DNA of 64,000 nucleotides, from contig JAMXSV010000018.1 in NCBI GenBank assembly GCA_027559495.1, positions 496,001 to 560,000 of the forward strand, in the 5' to 3' direction. The notes beneath the pieces are model-generated. The model saw only the letters and a program-made list of their open reading frames with translations, made no database searches and was not told where the DNA came from. A program made the translations under genes and the position numbers. The stretch is from Aurifilum marmelostoma (Eukaryota; Ascomycota; Sordariomycetes; Diaporthales; Cryphonectriaceae). This document shows positions 23,497 through 35,850 of this stretch, one piece after another. How positions within the stretch are numbered: the first letter of the stretch is position 1; every line of letters begins with the position of its first letter.

Positions 23497-25667
23497 TCAG
23501 ACGCTCAACCAACTCTTGGCCACATATTCGACGCCCGGCCCAGCATTATTCGAGGCCTTCCGGAGCAGCTCTGTCCTCTTGTTCTCGAACTGCTCCTTCA
23601 GCATGGCCTCGCGCTGCTGCAGCGGGTTCATGGTGTAGCCCGTGGTGGGCGGTGCCTGGCGCGCCGACATGAGCTTGATGAAGTTGGAAGAGACGGGGTA
23701 AGGCTGCGTCATGAGACCGTCTCTGCGAATGAGCATCGATGGGATGCGCACGTTGAGCTATAATTATTACATCGCGTCAGGACTAAGATCAACCCTTAGG
23801 AAGCGCACGAGCCACTGTGGACTGTACAGAGGCTGCTACAAGGAGGGTAGTGAGGAACAGAGGAAAGAAGGATCACACTCACCTGGCACAAAATGTGTGC
23901 ATATTTGACGCCGAGCTCATCCGCGATGTATCTCAGCCGCCCCTTGATCCAACTCCTCTGCGCATCTGTCGTGTAATCCTGGCCCTGGACACATCCCAGC
24001 GGCCATGTCAAAAAGTATCCAGCCAGGCCCTTGAGTGAGTCCTCTTCTCCACACGCGAAGCCGCTCAGCTGCTTCTCCAGCAGGTGCCTCCTCTCGGGCT
24101 TGAGGTGCCAGCCCAGATGGTACGGCACGCTAGCGATGATGTCGGTGATGGTGTCGACACAAGTCCGGGCGGCGGTGGCATACTCGGGCGTGGTCCTGTA
24201 GTCGACAGGGCTACACACCCAGGCGGCGCAACGCACGATGATGCTGGCCAGGATGAGGCGCGACACCCGCATCAGGTTCCACACGCTCGCGATATAGAAG
24301 TCCCGGTACACGTCAACACGCCCTGGAAAGACCTCAGCACGGCTAAAGTCACCACTCGGCACGCTGTCCTCCCACGCGACGCTCTTCCACCGCCAGCTTT
24401 CGGGCACGTTCTTCATCCAGCGCACGCACTCGGCATCGACCATCTGGGCCCGACGAATCAGGGCCAGGATCAGCTCAATGTTCTCGGGCGTGCGTGCCAT
24501 CTCGCCCATCAGGCGGAGGATCTCGGCACGGAGCTCGCTCGTCTTGATGTTGATGCGCTGGCACTCGGCGGCTGACTCGTCCTTGACCGCGTCAGAGAGC
24601 CACCAGTCGACACCCATGATGGGGGCCTTGCCAGAACCCAGCGTATGGATAATCATCTGCGTGCGCACGGCGATGAAGAGGAGGAGGCCAGTCTGGGGTG
24701 CGCAGCTGCTCGCGGCCCCGGGATTTGACGAGAGAAATGGCACCTTCGATATGAGAGCCCCAGGAGAAGACGCCCATCTCCTTGGCGGTGATGTTCTGTC
24801 GAATGCGCGCGTGCGTGCGTCAGTGCGTTTCTGGATCGCGCAGAGTGGAAGCCGCCTTGGCAAGACTCACCTCGTACAGCCCAAGTAACAACACGGCTGC
24901 TAGTGTTCCATCTGTCTTTGACAACACCGGGTCCTGCAGCGCCGTATGGGTCGCCGCTAGCGCCATTGTGTACTCTGAGAGCGCCTTGTTTGGGATATCT
25001 TCGCGGGTGCTCTTGACACGGTTGCCCAGGTGCGCAAGAGAGCACGCATTGAAGGCATGTTGCAGGTGACCATTGCTCGGCTCACTCTTCATGAGCGGCA
25101 GCAGGTAGTCCATGAAGCCCCTCGTGCAGCCTTGGCGCGGGACCAGGACGAAATTGGAGAGGAAGTGGCAGCTCGCCAGCTGCTCCGTCGGGACACTCAG
25201 GAGGGGCGAGATGGAGCCCCCGCCAGAAGGCAGGCGGGTGAAGCCCATTCCTGTAGGCGACAGCGAGCTGTCGAGAGACGAGGTCGGTGAGATCAAGCTG
25301 GTGCCGCCAGGGCTACTCTTGAATTTGCTTTCGAGCGGGGACTTTCGGGCGCCTTTCTTCAGCGCCCTCCGCTCGGTCGCCTTGGTTTCATTCCGAAAGA
25401 CGAGATCGAACTCGTCCTTGTACCCGGGGCATGTCCGCCGCGCTTTGGCGCACTGGTTGCATGTCGGCTTGGTCTCGTCACACTTTGGACGGGAAGAGGG
25501 CGAGAGGCGGCGTCAGTCTTGATTATTTCCCCTTTGCTCCACAATAAAGGAGTGAACGATGGTTTGAACCCAAAGTGCTCGAAAGGAAAAGACGTCGTAA
25601 CTCTCACCTTTATCCTCCGGGTACGGCACATCTGACAGCCCCTCGAGGGCTTCCCACAGTACACCAT
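23497..25667 (-). CDS. Zn2Cys6 fungal transcription factor, with one apparent frameshift
   Basis: A nuclear DNA-binding regulator of unknown target. Exons 25608-25667, 24871-25482, 23883-24795 and 23497-23757 give about 614 residues after correcting one base. The binuclear zinc cluster is complete: Cys11, 14, 21, 28, 31 and 38, spaced C-x2-C-x6-C-x6-C-x2-C-x6-C, with an intron immediately before Cys21, a common position. A Ser/Pro-rich linker leads to the fungal-specific regulatory region (PF11951/DUF3468-like), including HLQHAFNACSLAHLGNR, ALSEYTMALAATHTALQDP and GAISLVKSRGREQLRT. After REQLRT the conserved frame (TGLLLFIAVRTQM) resumes one base later: there is a C4 run on the coding strand (24695-24698) where three would keep the frame. 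Exon 3 is 913 nt, i.e. 3n+1, consistent with one inserted base. Confidence 0.87.
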
Positions 25668-28600
25668 GATGGGGGGTTTGAGGGATTGTGTTCGTAAATT
25701 GGACTCGTGAAGGATTCAAGATAACAGGAAGGAAGAAAGAGGGCTAGGTAGCAGGACAGGATCCTCCCCCGCCTAGTAGACTCTTGACGACGGCGAATGA
25801 CAAGAAGACGACACCTCGAAACACTGGTTCTAAGCATACGCCTCAAAGGTGGGGAGAAGAGGCAAGACCTAGACCCCAGGATAGAGTTTCGGCTGCGATT
25901 CAACCTGGTTTCTTGCCAAGCAGGATGATGTACGTCGACCGTTGGGACCCACGATCGTCCGAGGCCCCAAAAGATCGTGAAATTGGCGGTAGGCTAGAAG
26001 ATGTTGGCAGTTACGACCACCAAAGATGGTCATATAGGATTGTTGTGTATATGGTATTCAGGTGGTAGAGTAGTGGTGGATTGATCGGTGATAGAAAGAG
26101 AGATTAACAGATCGATAGCGTGCGAACCGGATAGACGGTCTGACGGTGACGACGATGATGTTAACATGGGCTGAAGGGAAGCCACGCCACACTTTTCCTC
26201 AAGGACTGGCCTTGATTGTGACCTCAGCACAGAGGGGAAGCCCAAGATGAGAAGGGCCCCCAGAAACTCGGCTCGGGCAACAATATAGTAGGATCAATAA
26301 TGCCTTGATGGTGTGAAGGTCGGCGAACAAGGTTCAGGTTCTCTGCTGAGGAACTTTCCCAGTCCGTCAGCCCCCTCGGTGTTGGCTTTGGGAACCGTGC
26401 TGAACAAAAATGGGATTGAGATGTACAATGTGGTGGCTAAATAGATTGGACGAGATGACAAGAAGAGGCGGGAGAGTCGAGTCGAGTCAAGTCGAGCCGA
26501 CCTGTCGAGATGTACAGTTGTATTTGTTAGTTTGATGTTATGATGCAAGGAACAAATAAGAAAAAGAACCCGCCCCCAAGCCCAGATCCCAAATATCCTG
26601 CAGTAGTTCGAACTTGGAGCCAGGTAACATTCCGTCAGTGCGCAGGATCCCGGACAAATTAAGTCTTTTGTCGTCGTCGTCGACGACGACGACAAGCGAC
26701 GGGCAAGCTGTGGCTGATCTGCGCCTTAGGAATAATTGTCCTCTTCCGCCCTGAAGGGGAAGGAGGAGGGGGCTTGGGATAAAGATCGGACAGCGCTGTG
26801 TCAGGAAAGGGCTGCTGAAACGGCCGAGGCAATCTCGTAGTAATGAGTGAAGTGGTGGCATTGACAGTATCTCACCGCGAGGACCCCTGGTGGCCAGGAT
26901 AGTCCTGGTTCAGTCGTTAGTCTCGTTCTCGTTAGTGCCCCTTGTGCGTAGTGCCTACCCCAGGAGTTGGGTACATAGTGAGTAATCAAGACAAGACGAG
27001 ACAGTCTCTCGTTGTTGACGCCAACCAGGCAGGTGCAATCCACACCGTACCCAAGCGCCAACACAGCCCACAGTTGCTTCTCATCTCTTGACGTTTGTTC
27101 CACCTTCCACCCCAGACAAAATGATTGCACAGCAGAAGCAAAACCAAGTGCCCCACCCTCATTCTCTATCTCGGCCTGTAAAGTGCACAGAGTAGTATTG
27201 AATCCCCTCGCTACGTCGTATACGAGAAGCACGTACATGTGGGTCCTGTATGCTCACTACAGCTTGGCCGGGTCAAGTTCTGTCGAGGTTGCACTGCAGA
27301 CTGCAGTGAGAGAGGAATTGGCCCATAGAGGCCGCTCAATCGTTGACGCTTCCTAGGAGGCTCGAGCACCATGGGCTGATACCATATAGAGTGTGGCAGC
27401 CAGGTGGCGTCAGCCACTGAACATCAAGAACGAGCAAAAGGACCATTGTCGTCGTCAAGAGTTGTCATCCTCTCCTCGCCGCTAAGTGGGAAAGGTGGGG
27501 GTCCGTCGAAGGACGGCGACCAAGTCACTAACCGTCGTCAGCTTCGGGTGATAGGGCGGTCTCACAAAAAAAAAAAAAAAAAAAAAAGCAGTGCTCGATG
27601 ATGAGAGCCGCAGTCGGATCTCGAGATCGAACCAATCCAAGATGGCTCGCTAAGACCTGCAATGGGGGTTGCTGGTGGGCGGTTGGATGGGTGGGTGGTA
27701 ATGGAACAAGAAGAAAAAAGCAATGATGAACACGCATCCATCCACTGCATTTCGGGACCCTGTGGTGACACGGGAAGGGTCCCGAGGAACCACACTATCC
27801 GCCAAGCGATCGGGGACCAGCCACATTCTCCTGTGCCATATTATACGACGGCTTAATGATCGGTGTGATATGGTTGGACGTGGCCGCAGCATATGCGACC
27901 CCCCCTAGCCCCCCCTCCTCGAATGTCAAGTTGCCCGATTAGGCCGATTATGTTGCTTGAGGCTCCATTCACAGGGCGGGAGAGGGAGACTTGCTGTGGC
28001 GTTACTATTAGACTGGCGCCACTTATGCGGCCCGCTGAGGAGAAAAGGGAATAAAATGGAGTGCTTGAAACATCTCGCGGGGATATTCGGCTGAGAAACC
28101 TGGTCTTGCACCACTGCCATGACAAGTTGTCGTATCATATAGGGGAAGAGAAAAAGAAAAAGTAGCTATGATAGGCGAGCCAAAAAGGATAGAAAATTTT
28201 CTTTTTCCCTATGCAAATCGCTCGAGCCGGAGACGCCGCGCGTATTCGTATTTCGAAACTCAGGCGACAGATCTCGGCGACAACACAGATATGATGGAGT
28301 GCATCGTACTTAATACATTGGCTACAGTTACATGATGAATCATGGGGTCGTATAAATAACACCTATATTGCCCTGACTATATAGTACGTAATGGATAAAG
28401 ATTTTCTCCCACCGGGAGATGTCGAACAGGGTAATAGAACGACATACGCTGAAGGAGAAAGGGATCTCGATCTACAGCGGGACAACCATATGTCTTTGAT
28501 CACCCTGCAGCTTCGTACTCGTGGACGAGGGCGGCAGCAGCAACACATCGGTCCTCTTATTGCCGACGGAGATTTTGCTTTTGGCAACCCTCTCATTACC

Positions 28601-29084
28601 GGCGTGGTGCGTGTGGCTTGACAGGCCGTCATTCCTGTGAGCCATTCACAGGTGATCGATGGTGGAGGGATTCGCGGCAGCCACCCAGGGATCATTCGGA
28701 TCGAACCTCGATCTTGGGTTAGCACATGGAGGCGCTGCTACGCCAGGGTGCCAAAGAGGCGGCAACGACGGCAATAGTTGAGGGTCAAGTTGGCAGGAGA
28801 CAAACGTAGAGGGACCAACGGGCTTCTGTAGACACGGGAAGATGGAGATGACCGGTATTGGGTGCTTGCCTATGGTCTAAAAACAAAGTTTCTACGTGAG
28901 GGGGTATTCCCATGCCATGATTAACGAAAATGGCCGTGCAGGCAGCCGAGAAAAAACACACACATGAAAGAGCAGGGGGGTTTCGCGATTGGGCACCGCT
29001 GGCTCTCCGCCTGTCTCTCTAAGGAACCGACCATCTTCTCCTGGGCGCGTGCCCTGCGCAAGGCCGCTGTGTGTCCGGTTTCAA
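25668..29084. other. Long intergenic region upstream of the Zn2Cys6 factor
   Basis: 3.4 kb with no supported gene; it ends at the MSN5 stop codon. It contains a perfect 28-nt GTC/GAC palindrome at 26668-26695 and an A22 run at 27566-27587. Frames such as 26801-27238 (minus) have no recognisable family or splice support. Confidence 0.5.
26668..26695. repeat. Perfect 28-nt palindrome of GTC and GAC triplets
   Basis: Four GTC triplets are followed directly by four GAC triplets, with two further matching bases on each side, making 14-nt arms with no loop. It lies about 1 kb upstream of the Zn2Cys6 factor start. Confidence 0.85.
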
Positions 29085-32000
29085 CTAGCCATCAAACAAA
29101 CCAGCAACCCCTGTGAGGTCTGGAGACTTGCCGCGGTTTTCTTGCCCATTCGTCGAGGGAGCAGTCATGAACTCCTGCTGCATCTGACTGCGAGTAGAAG
29201 CTTTCTTCTTGGCGTTGGTGAGATCAGAGGTCTTGTCCACCTTACCCATCTCTGCAATGCTCACGCCCTTCAGGTCCTTGAGTAGGTCAAGGATGTACGC
29301 TCGCTGTTGACGCTGGTTTGTTCCAGGCCGGGTGATATTGTTTAGGCATGTGTCGACGTCCTCCTGACGCATATTTGGCAGGGAGGACAGAATCATCCGC
29401 GGAGTCGTGGTAAGCTGACCGTAGTTTGCTATGATGGCCGCCAGGACGTTGCCCAGCTCCCTCTGTAGGTCAACGAAGTGATGTTCGTGAAGTGACGAGA
29501 TACAGGCCTGCAAGACCTCACCGCACATGAATTCCCTAACGGCTTTCGACGTCTCTTCGGGTATCATGAAGTCGTCTGGTGGAGGTGCGTGCTTCGCCGG
29601 CTCGACGGGCGGCAGCCTCTGCATGTTTCCATCAAGCCCTCGAAACTCGGGGATGATGGAGCGAAAGACTTTCAATACAACACCGCAGCATCTACTATCG
29701 TGCATGCGAATGGCATGTGTCATGAAAACAAGTAGCGGCTCGATTACTGATGAGTTCATCAAGCAAAATTTGCGCAGGGAAGGGTACTGTGGTGTGGTGT
29801 CCCCACCGTCTCTTTGCGCTGTTCCTTTGTGAGGTTGGTCTGGGACAATTATTAATCATGAGCTGCCGAGAAATGGGAAAGGGGGAGGACATTTACCTAT
29901 CCGTTGAGGATCCAAAAAGTCAGCCACCATGATCACAGCCGAGTATGTGAGTTGACGCAGGACACTCTCTGCCTTCATTTCTTCCGTCAGCGCATCTGCA
30001 GCAGCCTGTATCTCCAGTGCCTGATCCAGCTTATCCCATTCCGACTTGATCTTGCCGTCTGTCTGTCGGAAGCAAGCCTCCAGTATGGGAGGTAGGAAGT
30101 GGTGTCGCAGCTCAACTGGACAGACATCGATCAAGAGCCTAACTAAATTTAGCAAGGCGATGAGCTGGTGTGATGACAGGAAGTGGCAGTCTGTGAATAA
30201 TGCGCGGGCCAGGGGATCCGGGAGGTCCGCGACTCCGTAGAACTGTTGCTCGAGACAGCTCATGCAGAAGATGATCGAGTAGCAGAACTCCCGCACGTAG
30301 CGGATGGAGCCTCGTATCGACGATGCCAGGCCCTCTAGGGTATTCTTCTTATTGATGACCCTGGAGTAGAAATCGTCTTTACTTCCTTCCGAGATTCCAG
30401 CCTGCCAAAACCTATCTGTAAGCACTCGGCCGACGATGGACTGCATTTCTGCTGGGAGGAAGGCCCAGTTGCGTGAGTTTGCCGAGGCGTGGGCATGGCT
30501 ATAGACAGGTTAGCAGACTAAATCAATCGCACATTCTTCAGGCAAGAATCGACTCACGCAAGGAATTCAAGCAGCCGAGGGAGGATGACCGGAAAACTGT
30601 CCTGCCACAAAGCGCACGATGCTTGATATGGTGCACTTGACTTGTCCAACTTGTCCACTGAGTAGTTCAGGAAAGTCTTGGTTGCCCGTAGTGGGAGCAT
30701 CTGCTGGGACGTCAGGCACAAGGAACATAATAAGGGGTGGTTGCTTTTCCAGGGGAAGCCCGGGGGGGGGGGGCGAGCTCCAAGGGCTCACGTACCTGTT
30801 GTCGCTCTTCTAGCTCGGCTTGCAAGGCCGAACCTTCAGCATCCAGTTCTACCGCTCCCCAGTCGGCTATCTTGTCGACACTACGGCTTGCGAGGTATCT
30901 TTGAGCCTTGTCTAGGCCAATCATCTCGCAAAAGCCCTGGTAAGATTCCAAAGCGCGTTTTAGACCGTCATCCCTCCACTGGGACTTCACGGGCTCGACA
31001 AACATCTGCAGCCTCTGAAGGCGGGTCGCAGGGTCAAGGTTTGTGGCCCGGTGAATAATGATGAAAAGAAAGCTCTTGTAGTTAACTAGTCGTCTTTCGT
31101 CCAAGGTGCCAGAGGCACTCATCTCTTGTATCTTGTTGTCCAATGAATCGTACACGGCAAGGAGGTTGTCCGGCATCTTAAAGGCCAGTCGCTGCAGTTC
31201 GTTGATGCTCTCTGCTTGAAGGTCCTTGATCGCCTCATTCAGGTGCCTGTACTCGGGCTGAGCCGCTGGCCAGGTCATCAAAATGTGCTCAAGAACCTTG
31301 AGCATGAAGTCGTTGTTCTTCCTCAGAGCGGTGGTTGAGAAAGCAACCAGTAGCTGAAGAACACGCTTTCGAATGAGTGGATCCTCAAACTTCATCTCGA
31401 TCAGGCGATTACACCAAGCCTCGAGATGCTCATCTAGTTGCGCGCGCTGCATATCGATTTGTTCTTGGCTGACGCCTTTAGAGGGGCGCGACCTCACGTA
31501 GCCCTTCAGCGCAGATTCGATGACGGTGAATTGTGCGTCTACCCGGAGGTAAGGCATCGAGTTCTTGGTATACGCAGCGGGGTTCATAGGAGGCTGCCCG
31601 TCGTAGAGGTGTTGAAGGACGTTTTCTGTCTGGCCCAGGATGTGATTGATGGCATCGGACAGTGTCAATTCAACGATGCTCTCGATGATCTGTGAGCTGT
31701 ACCGCCTGTAGTTGCCCAGGAAGGCATGTCGCTCAGGAATTGTGTCCGTGTCCTCCATGAGCAAAACAAGGGTTGGATCCTGCGTATCCTCTGGGAGGTT
31801 CTCGTACCGGACCAGCCTGGAGCTGCAGACTTCCAGAAGGGATGCGACCAGTGAGGATTTTGCAATGGATGGGCCCAGGTGCCGGTTGTTGAGCATCCGC
31901 GTCCACGTAACGAGGACTGGGATGGAGACAACGAGGCTCTGACTCTGCACGACCTGGAGGAGAAAATGGAGGAAGGGCTGGATGTCGGCTCCTGGGGGGA

Positions 32001-33235
32001 GCACGTGGAACTTTCGATCCAGATAATTGCCAAGGTGCGAGATGGTCTGTGAGCGTGGATCAGCTTCGATTCATAATCTACCACGATGCGTGTGAAGCCC
32101 GTACGTACCTCTGAAAACTTCTTCGCGAAGAGGTACTTGTCGTCATCGATATCTTCGGCATCTACCGTGGACCAGGCGAAAAGCTGTGAGAAGCGCTCCA
32201 CGCATTGCTTGTCGTACATGGGTGCGATGAGCGCCAAGAAATGCTCGTCGCTGAAGCCGCTACGAGCGTACAAGGCATGAAGAGCCTCGAGGGAAGCCTA
32301 CGAATCATCAGTTGGTGCTATATCGGACTGTCGGGAGGGTATCATACCTTCTGAACGACCACATGAGGCGCCACGAGACCCTCATATATGTATCTAACAC
32401 AGTTGGTCTCGATGACGGCCTTTGGGAATGCCCACGGAAGGATGATAGTAAGCACAGAGAGGGCCTTGAGTGCGCAGTTCCGCACATCCTCGTTCTGGAC
32501 GTCCGATGCTAGACATTCACCAAGCAGAACGACGGCACGTTGAAGCCAGCCTTCATCGCCGCAACGAACGGGGGCGCCTGGTTCGCGGCTGGGAAACTCA
32601 GCAGAGATGACAGGCTCGGGCATGAAGATATCGACGACAGCCTTGTCCAAGACGTTCTCGCGCATAGCGACCACGGGGTCGTCTCCGCCGATGATCTCTT
32701 CAGAGAGCGAGCCGAGGACAGACATGACGAGTTCCTTGTGTACGGTGAAGCCCGGCAGCTGCCAGAGCTCCACCAGCATGGCGTCCATATCCATCCACTC
32801 GGCCCCCCAGCTCCTCTTTGCCACCTCAACCCACAGCTGCGCTATCTTGTTCCTGATGTACAGGAGGTCTTCAAGGCCCCGAGAGACGTGCTGGGCGAGC
32901 TCGAGGACCCAGCCCCTCAGACAGGCAGCCTCCTCCTCTCCATATTCGGACCAGTTATGCGTGATGGCGTATTCGAGGAGCGAGAGACCGTAGTATCGGG
33001 CGAAGGGGGACTGTGCTTTGTTGGAGGCAAGAGTGAAGCCGTAGGAAGGACCTTCCCTGAGCGGCTTGACGCTCTCGAGGAACTGCTGTGCCTCTAGGCG
33101 GGCCTGGTTTGTCGAGGGGCCGTAGACGACTTCGAGGGCGCCAACGATGCGAGAGACGACATCACCATTGACGAGGTTGTTGGAACCGTTGGCCGCACCA
33201 AAGGCGAAGCTGCCGTTTGAGGGCAGAGTGGCCAT
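29085..33235 (-). CDS. MSN5: Karyopherin Msn5 / exportin-5
   Basis: This importin-beta superfamily transport receptor exports phosphorylated cargo (in yeast, Pho4 and others) from the nucleus with Ran-GTP. Exons 32348-33235, 32109-32297, 30796-32046, 30558-30703, 29897-30498 and 29085-29839 join in phase for 1276 residues, the normal length for the family. The N-terminus contains the importin-beta-like repeat with EAQQFLESVK and ARYYGLSLLEYAITHNW. Next come LRGWVLELAQ and LLYIRNKIAQLWVEVAKR, then ASLEALHALYARSGFSD, DKYLFAKKFSE, and C-terminal FCLMNSSVIEPLLVFMTHAIRM. HEAT-like helical pairs run throughout. The ATG at 33235 was taken because the frame further upstream has no ATG. The exon 4 acceptor is a CAGCAG tandem, so one Gln is optional. 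Confidence 0.92.
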
Positions 33236-35457
33236 GTCGACGGCGGGAGTGCCTGATCGCGTCAAGCCTGCGCGGAGTATCGATCGCCTTCCACAATTGT
33301 GCCAAACCTAGAAGAGCAAGGAGACTGCTAGGCCATAGCAGGCAGACCAGGGACGGGAAGGGCAGGAAGGAGGAGAGGAGAGTTATGCGGCAGCTACCAC
33401 AGGGTATGATGATGTCAAAGGGCCGTTTTTCTTCCCAAAAAAATCGCAACGCACCCAGAACACAGGGCTGTTTTAGGTTGCAATTCCTTGAGGATGACTT
33501 GTGGAAAATTGAAGAAATGCAAGGTCACAGGTGACAAGAAGCGCTGATGTCGACAAAGGAAGAAGAAAGAGGTTCACAAGTGTTGTCTGCTTGCGGTTGT
33601 GGTTCGTCGCGAGTTTAGGTTCAGATTCCAAGCTGCTACAGTGATGGATTCACGTTGTTGTTGGCTCTCAGCTCCCCTAAATTTTGGGTGCGCGCTCTCC
33701 CCGAAAGCGTGTCTTAGTATGTCAACCTGCGCTTTGGCTTTGCTTGACGTGAGCTGTAGCTTCTGGCAGGGGGTGTAGGGATCAGGGGTAGGGGACTAGA
33801 GGGCGGGACAGCCCCGCCATGGGGTGAGGGCATGCCATTTAGCATGGGTCCCACTACTCTTGTTGGTAGTGATGCAGTCAGTGGCTTGCCACCAGGCACA
33901 CCATGCCCTAGGTGAGACCTGTCTTGTCAACCTCCCTGTTAATTTTCAACTGTCAGGTAACTCTCTTATGTGTTGTAAACCAAAGAATATGGCTAGGTTG
34001 TACAAGGAATCCAAGATTAATCTCAACGCTTCTTGACACAGATCACTCATTTATATCAAATAAGTATATCATATCATCCTCCCTTTTCTGCCCGCTAGAA
34101 GAAGAATGGTGCAAAGGTTCAGCCCTGGCCTAGCTGACAAGTACAATTCTTTGAGGGAGTGGGGGGTGATCCGAGATGCCACCCAACGTCTCAAAGAAAC
34201 TCAAATTTGCAGTGGCATCTGTATTATCAAGGGGATTGTTCCTAAGATGCCCCTGGCGCTACTCCTCTGTACACAACTGGGAAATCATCTGTACAGCAAG
34301 ACGAGTCATATTCGAGGACTTGCTACTGACTCACCAGGCTCACAAGCTGATGAAGGGCCCTTTATACCCATTTTATATCGTCGAGACTTTTTAAGGATCT
34401 CTACTCACTGCCAAGCACGACAAGGTTCCAAGTTTATTTCTACGCTGCTTTGTGCCAGGGTAGACTGATCCCTGTGCCCTTATATTCTCCGACAGCAATG
34501 TCTTTGCCAGCTTGATTACGACTGCCTATACTTGTGGAAGCTGGAGCTGAGGCAATTGTCCATGAGCATTATGTACTGGGCATCAGATGCTGCTTTCTCT
34601 TGAGTGAATCTCGGTATTACCCAAGAGGTGTGATACTGTCCTGTTCACTGTCTAAATTCACATGTACAGTCTGAGGTAATATGACGAGAACGTCCTTCAT
34701 CTAGCCCCCCCAGAGAAGCTTTGATCGATTGTATAATTCTCATACATTGTCCATCCAGGCTGCGCCAGTGTGCCCGTTCCTAGTTATACATATCTAGCCG
34801 CCGATTGTAGTCCGAGCCGTCAGGTCTTGTGGTAGTAACCGGAGGCAATGATGCTTTAGCGTCCTGTGGGAGTGGATTCCGCGAGGATACATCGTCGCCA
34901 CGTGGCTGCGGCTCCGTCAAAGGGGTGTAACCACCAAACATGAGATTGCCCTGTGGCGTGTTTTTGGTGAACGTGTTTAATCCTCCATCTATGTGAGCGG
35001 TCCCCACCGTAGACGGGAAAGTAGGAGTACGAATGCCCGCGCTCAAAAGTGATGGCCGAGTTCTCCCTGGCTCGCGGAAACAAGCTCACCAAACGCAGTA
35101 ATATCAAGACCGGCTGTTCATTGACCCAAATTACAAGACCTGAGCCCCACTACACCACAGACGCGCCGCTCAACCTGCTACAACAGTATTCGCGAAACAG
35201 GTGAGCAAGACCAGACTGAGGAGACGGGCTGGGACGCGATCACAGTTCCTGGCCAACTCGGAAGTCGGATGCTCAGCAATGTTTTCTGGTCTTGATCTCT
35301 CATGAGAATCCCAGAAGTTTCTCCACTGGCTCTCTGTATTGATGTGCAGAGTATACGACCTCACCGTCTCAGGCCGATAGATTGTGAGAAGTCGGGCACT
35401 CGAGAAGAAGAAAGAGGACTCGCAATAGTCGTGAGCTCCCGACGAGGATTGAGCCGC
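33236..35457. other. Intergenic, MSN5 upstream, with a possible small gene
   Basis: 2.2 kb. From about 33880 to 34780 the sequence is more AT-rich than its surroundings and contains only short unrelated frames. The stretch at 34780-35364 may hold a small minus-strand gene, listed separately. Confidence 0.5.
34780..35364 (-). CDS. Possible small membrane protein gene, splicing unresolved
   Basis: The 3' part is the more convincing: from an AG acceptor at about 34990 the frame reads GGLNTFTKNTPQGNLMFGGY, then a Pro-rich tail ending RRLDMYN at 34780. It looks like a polar cytoplasmic tail. Upstream, frames at 35170-35364 contain a hydrophobic stretch (LLSLVLLTCFANTVVA), and another frame around 35095-35130 contains a second one (VLILLRLVSLF). 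They could be exons of a small multi-span protein with two or three introns, but several splice combinations are possible and none is clearly right. No family recognised. Alternatively this is a decayed gene. Confidence 0.35.
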
Positions 35458-35850
35458 CTAGGCCGCAGTGCCCTCAACCTTTCCATCCACTGTTCCATCT
35501 AGACGAGGCTCAACGGCGGCCGTGGCCTTCTGCCACTCCTGGGGCGTTTGGCACTTGGCAGTCCAGGCGTGGATGGCAGCAATCTCCTCCTTGAGGGCCG
35601 AGTTCACGAGACGATGTCTCTTTAGTGAGTTCTTGGCGTTGAACTCAGGCGACACAATGAGGACAGAGAAGGCCTGACCGCAGCCGCCTGTGTAAATAAA
35701 AGGCTCGTGTCAGCAAGGAGAGCGCCCAATGTTTGCCGGGTTGATTTGTAATGACGGACCAGACATGTCTGTGATTTCAACATGAACCGCGTTGAGCCGC
35801 TCAGTAATGGCGACCTTGAGCGACTCCTCTGAGATAGCTTGAGCGCTCAT
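35458..35850 (-). CDS. BOL1: BolA-like protein
   Basis: BolA-like proteins work with monothiol glutaredoxins in iron-sulfur cluster delivery (Bol1/Bol3 in mitochondria) or in cytosolic iron sensing (Bol2). Exons 35760-35850 and 35458-35687 join in phase for 106 residues. The BolA core is complete: ESLKVAITERLNAVHVEITD, MSGGCGQAFSVLIVSPEF with the conserved Cys, then KNSLKRHRLVNSALKEEIAAIHAW, which holds the conserved His of the KRHRLV motif. The C-terminal tail after AWTAKCQTPQEW is short. The intron uses an unusual donor, GTCCGT. No clear mitochondrial presequence follows the chosen ATG, so a cytosolic/nuclear Bol2-type role is the main alternative to Bol1. It is divergent from NIF3. Confidence 0.91.

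Noticed and set aside
26801..27238. 145-codon minus-strand frame
   Set aside because: No recognisable family, and it overlaps another open frame; likely chance.
32540..33097. 185-codon plus-strand frame
   Set aside because: Antisense to exon 1 of MSN5, which has clear family conservation.
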